From assembly GCA_014925825.1 (NCBI GenBank), contig JACGCK010000001.1, positions 1,178,001 through 1,242,000 on the forward strand: 64,000 nt of DNA, given 5' to 3'. The translations under genes were made by a program, and so were the position numbers. Positions 59,749 through 64,000 of this stretch are shown here, piece after piece. This DNA comes from Pholiota molesta (taxonomy: Eukaryota > Basidiomycota > Agaricomycetes > Agaricales > Strophariaceae). Numbering within the stretch: the first letter of the stretch is position 1; the number at the start of each line of letters is the position of its first letter. Under the pieces are notes generated by a model. The model was given only the letters and a program-made list of their open reading frames with translations, ran no database searches and was not told the DNA's origin.

Positions 59749-62207
59749 TCATGGAGCACTCATTGACGAAGAAGCTGCGCGAATGCGGAGAGGCATTCCA
59801 TCGGTTGGCTCTGAGCGGCGTAGGAGAGAAACCGAGTTGGGAAGGTTGAAAGAACGAGAAGTCGAGATTCACCGATCAACGAATGTTCTAAACAAAATAA
59901 ACGCTAGCGGTAATTGACTCACTTATGGTAATAGCAGCTGAAGGCTTGACAACTTGGTCTGGAGAGATGGGTTCAAATTCAAAGTTGACAATGAGAGCAC
60001 TAAGTCAAGAAGCTAGTTAATCTCAAGGTAGATAATCCAAGGCGCAGAGACTGACGCTAGAACGGCTTTCATCTCGATGATAGACATGGTTTTACCGATG
60101 CATGCATGAGGGCCGGCAATGAAAGAGAGCATCGAGAATGTAGGGTGATATCCCTTCGGAAGATTCAACCATCGTTCGGGTTTGAATCTAAGTCGAAAGT
60201 TGGTGTCAGATGTGATGCCTTGAGAAAGCGGAAGAGACTGATGAACACACTCTTCAGCATCCTCGCCCCAAACTTCCTTCCAGGTATTGACAACGCGTAT
60301 CTAAAAAAAGGAATCTAGGACGTCATGGACGACAGTGGGAGGCAAATGGACGGACAGGAATGTAGAAGAGGGTCCCCTTGGGTACCAAAACACCGTCAAT
60401 ATAGTCTGTCTTCGCCGCGACACGCGCCGTTTGTGGAACAGGTGGCATGACTCGAAGACTTTCCATACTGCGGATGCACGAAATCAGTTGGATTCATAAG
60501 TGTCCAGGTTCGTATCGAACTTACACTACACAATCAAGGAATTGAAGATCTTTCAATGTTCGGTAATCAGGATGCCCATTATCTGAGAATATTGGAACAA
60601 GCTCAGCCCTCAGCCGTTGCTGAGCATTAACGTTCTTGGAAAGGTGCCACAGTGTCTAATCAATTTGTAGAAGTCTTTAGCATTTTGAAATGTGACAAAA
60701 TAAACATACCCAAGTCAGACCGGATGCAGTGGTTTCATGGCCAGCACCAAGAAAGGTAAGCTATATGGATCGCTTAAGTCGGAGAGGCTGATAAACGAAA
60801 TTACAACCTACTACTTGGTCCATCATCGCGCGGTCACTCATCGCATACCCCCCTTTGCCCCCATCGAGTTCTGCTTTCCGGGCACGGACAAGAATGCTCA
60901 TGATATCTCTCTTAGCGTCGGAATCATTCAACACCAGACTGGAATCTTTCATTTTCTCTTCAAGCATCTTAACAGAGATTTTTCGGATGCGATACATCGC
61001 ATCAACGAGATGGCTTCCAGCAGCTATTATAAAAACAACTTTCAGACAAAATTCATATACAGGGGGCTTGTAGCTTACCCAAAAATGGAATTTTAGCTAA
61101 CCAATGACGATGGTGGTATGCCCAATCCGAAGCAAGCAGTTTTAGGCCTCCAGGTAAAGATACAATGGCTATGAGCCTTGCTAGATTAGGACCTACAACT
61201 TAAGTGAGAAGTATAATACTATCAAGATCTTGCGTTTGGTAAATACCTGACTGAAGACTAAGTAAGAGCTCGTAAGCTTCGGCCAGCTCATTGTGCGGAT
61301 TGTGCAACGAATCTGCTTTGTACCCGAACGCAGTTTCGCAAATGATGTCCAACGTCACCTTACTCACTGTCGATAAATATTAAATTAGAACTTTTAGACC
61401 CAACAGAAGTGCCTCCAATTGCACGCGACGTACTCCATTCATATATGTGAATCACTTTGCTTTTTTCTATTTCTTCCGCATCTAATTCTGCCCTCAGAAT
61501 TTGGATTAACCTGGGGATGACAATTATCAGCGAGGAATAACACATGCATTGAGGCTGTACACACCCATCGATGGGCTCGAAATACATAGGGATTTCTAGT
61601 ATGTACGAGTGCTCAGTAACGACTTAGATTGACAGATACACTCCACTTACGAGCCATAAGATTAGGGATAGAAAAAGCAGGATTCATGGCTTTCCGCATT
61701 TGCTTATGATCGTTGCCGGTAACTGTAAGTAAACCATAGCCAGTGACCAAACCAAGGATGTTTCGAAGAAATGTGGGCTAGCGAGACTCGTTAATATCTA
61801 AACAAGTAAGTATCTTTCTTCATACACACTCTTGGACATTCCAACCAGTCTTTTACAAGAATTTGATGCAAAGCTTCGGGTTTCATGAAAATCATTCTTT
61901 CGATGCCTATCGGGCCTACAACACGAACCACCGGCCCGTATTTCTTGACCCATTCGCGTTGCGGAATGCCAGTCTCGCTCTTTATGATAGTGGGGGATTG
62001 CCCAAGTATCGGATTACCCAGGGGCGGTCCTGGTATATCTCTAAGGGGCGACAAGAAATATGGCCATAGGAAGATTTGGTGTATTATCAGGTATGCGCCA
62101 TACGCTAAACGCGTACTTTGTAAGACCTTGCGAAAGTTTGCACTAACGGAAGACAAGACATACCAAAGAAACCGTAAAGCAGATGAATCGGCCAGTATTG
62201 GGGACAT
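59749..62207 (-). CDS. Cytochrome P450 monooxygenase
   Basis: Membrane-anchored haem monooxygenase. ATG 62207 (MSPILADSSALRFLWYVLSS) leads to a hydrophobic anchor and the proline hinge SPLRDIPGPPLGNPILG. Many short exons then give QMRKAMNPAFSIPNLMA (C-helix region), TLDIICETAFGYKADSLHNP, the I-helix oxygen-binding motif LTFLGAGHETTASGLTW, ESLRVMPPVPQTARV (ExxR), FKPERWLNLPKGYHPTFSML, and the haem loop SFIAGPHACIGKTMS with its Cys ligand. It ends KPTDGMPLRIRAASSSMSAP. Every junction I traced is in frame, so it looks functional. No neighbouring biosynthetic genes suggest a pathway; the substrate is unknown. Confidence 0.93.
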
Positions 62208-62361
62208 AGAAAGACAAGCATCCTCAGCTGCATGGAAAATAATTTAAATATGGCTCATGATTGTTAGATTCATCGCGGGTGCGGTGTGAGGTCATTGGTC
62301 TTGAATCATATGTCATATGACGCATTCGAGATCTTAGCACCGTCCCCATTTCAACCATACT

Positions 62362-64000
62362 ATGACATCCCCTGCCGTCTTCCCTATCGGAGACAACGAG
62401 GCTCCATCCAAGGACCCTACAGACGAGGCCAAGGCTTCCGATCTTACACCTTGCGAGCTCATTACCTCAAGAAGTACCTAGTACAGCTCCAGTTCACCCG
62501 CGAACTTGATCTCATAATTACGGAGGGCCCTGAAAACGTGTCGACGCTCTCATATCTTGGGCCACCTTTCACTCCTCTTCCAAAGAACGCTCCCCCATTA
62601 GATCTGCCATTCTTGCGCTATGTATTCCGACAATTCGTGCTCACTTTTCCATTTATGGCCGCTGCTCCGAAGGACTTCTACTCTCTAAAGCTACAGCCAT
62701 TCGTCAATGCTGTCGTGGCTCGAAACATCACATCAGGTTCTGTGCTTGATGACGGTGAATCAACACTGAAAACGCGCAAAAAGCTGCTAGGCAAGATAGA
62801 ACGCAACCTGTCGCTCTTTATCAACGCCGCTACCAAGTTAGTGGAGCCGGAGGAAGTGGTCAGATTATCCCAAACAGATCTTGATAGACTCGAGTTTCTG
62901 GCCAAGAAGAGACAGGCTCGCCTGGCAAAGGCGAAAGATTTCTTTGAAGTCAATATCATTGGAGTACGGACAGTCGTCGACAAGGGACGAATGCGCAGTC
63001 GGGCTCATGAGGTATATGTCAATTTATGCCGGTTGATCATGCATTCTAAAAGATTTTATCGTAGGAATTTATAATACGTACGAGGCGCTCTAGGTATCCC
63101 GATGTGTACACATCTAGGCGCTATGGTGATTTCAGAACTCTCGCTGCTGAGGTAAATTTCGACCTATCGCCAAAATTTCTGTCATATTTACAACCATATC
63201 TAGCTTTCGAAAGCCCATCCACAGGAAGACATTCCGCCCCCACCTTCCAAAGATAAAACTTTCGTTCCAGCGCCTCCAATGTCACCCTCGTCTTCTAGAC
63301 CTTCTATGAGCCCTTCTCCTCTATCAAGAAACTCTACCACTTCAACAATTACTGATGGGTATGCGACTAATTATTTACAAGATAATCACAATCAACGACA
63401 GTCTTCGCCTTCACGTCTTGCTCGCGAGAAAAATCGTTTGACGCTTAGATCATATCTCAACGTTTTGCTTTCGTCCTCTGCCATCGCAAATTCCCCTGTT
63501 TTGCGATCATTCCTCCTCTCTGGCCCTATCACATTGACTCCTGACGAATGGAAGATTCCAGGCGGAGGGAAGAAGCCGATAGGGTAAGGGACGAAGGGAG
63601 AAAGAAATTCGCCAAGGAAATTGCCAGCCGCGTCGAGGGCCTTCGAGATGCTGTCAAGAGTGTTAAAGGCGACATTATGGGCAAAGGTGCTTATTCTTAA
63701 TCAAACTCTGGTTGATAATGATCATCAATTCTCATGAATCACTTCATAGATGGACTTACTCATATCTTTGGAACTATCAAGATCACACCTAACATTGAGG
63801 GTTTACCTGCGAACTATAAATCCGTTGTGGAATGGGCGCGCATATCGTCAGCATTTTCACTTAATTATCAGTGAGAAACGCTGTCCCCGATTAACATATT
63901 TTGGGTTAGTCTTGCCTCTACTGTATTCCACATGTTTGTGGCATCAGATGACGCCTCGCAGACATTTGCGGGCTTAAAACGTGTCCATGGATTGATGCCC
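62362..64000 (+). CDS. PX/PXB-domain lipid-binding protein (Ypr097w-like), 3' end outside window, two frameshifts
   Basis: Starts MTSPAVFPIGDNEAPSKDPT. The PX-associated (PXB) region follows (RAHYLKKYLVQLQFTRELDL, PPLDLPFLRYVFRQFVLTFP), then a PX domain (FIIRTRRSRYPDVYTSRRYG, DFRTLAAELSKAHPQEDIPP) and the start of the DUF3818-type region (DGLTHIFGTIKITPNIEGL, ARISLASTVFHMFVASDDA). PX domains bind phosphoinositides; yeast Ypr097w-like proteins are little known. Two one-base losses: near 62448-62453 (SDLTP to RAHYLKK, TTT read as TT) and near 63547-63552 (TPDE to EDSRRREEADR, GGG read as GG). Introns are otherwise clean. The gene continues past 64000. Confidence 0.85.

Overview
The window is a gene-dense stretch of nuclear DNA from a filamentous basidiomycete, most likely an Agaricomycete. 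Nearly every gene is split by many 48-65 bp GT-AG introns with CTAAC/CTAAT-like branch sites, genes alternate strands with short spacers, and the gene set is typical of mushroom-forming fungi: GPI-type chitin deacetylase, secreted aspartic protease, GMC oxidoreductase, P450, a Ste20/GCK kinase and an Stb6-type Sin3-binding protein. I see no operons, CRISPR arrays, rRNA, tRNA or coding transposons.

Layout. 0-5.2 kb: aspartic protease 5' end (-), hydroxyacid-oxoacid transhydrogenase (+), HIS6 (-), ribosomal protein L35 (+). 5.8-13.1 kb: Nak1/Kic1-like Ste20 kinase (+), GMC oxidoreductase (-), chitin deacetylase (-). 14.7-22.5 kb: three minus-strand nuclear genes, TFIIF alpha, a bHLH factor and the PCNA unloader Elg1/ATAD5. 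22.8-27.3 kb: plus-strand JMJD7-like hydroxylase, NHP2 and BFR1. 27.6-34.6 kb: RFX factor, endopolyphosphatase and an orphan protein (-). 35.7-44.3 kb: acetoacetyl-CoA synthetase, three tandem small membrane proteins (two clearly of MARVEL type) and UBC8 (+). 44.6-50.1 kb: THOC5 (-), ZWF1 (+), an orphan (-), CCDC47 (+). 50.4-57.0 kb: a very GC-rich divergent pair, STB6-like (-) and RING-LON (+). 57.0-59.7 kb: a gene-poor, pyrimidine-rich stretch. 59.7-64 kb: P450 (-) and a PX/PXB protein (+) that runs off the end.

The genes are mostly housekeeping and do not form one pathway. Divergent pairs probably share promoters: HIS6/RPL35, ELG1/JMJD7, THOC5/ZWF1, orphan/CCDC47, and STB6/RING-LON with only 66 bp between start codons.

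The strongest cross-window signal is technical. At least ten conserved genes are each broken by one or more single-base losses, often in short homopolymers, and the protein resumes at once in a shifted frame. This looks like uncorrected sequencing or assembly error rather than gene decay, and any automatic gene model here will be wrong at those points. Biological points worth a second look are a perfect 14-bp inverted repeat carrying paired GATA sites upstream of acetoacetyl-CoA synthetase, two non-canonical GC-AG introns, a cluster of SUMO-interacting motifs in Elg1, and two orphan proteins. I found no convincing new multi-gene system.
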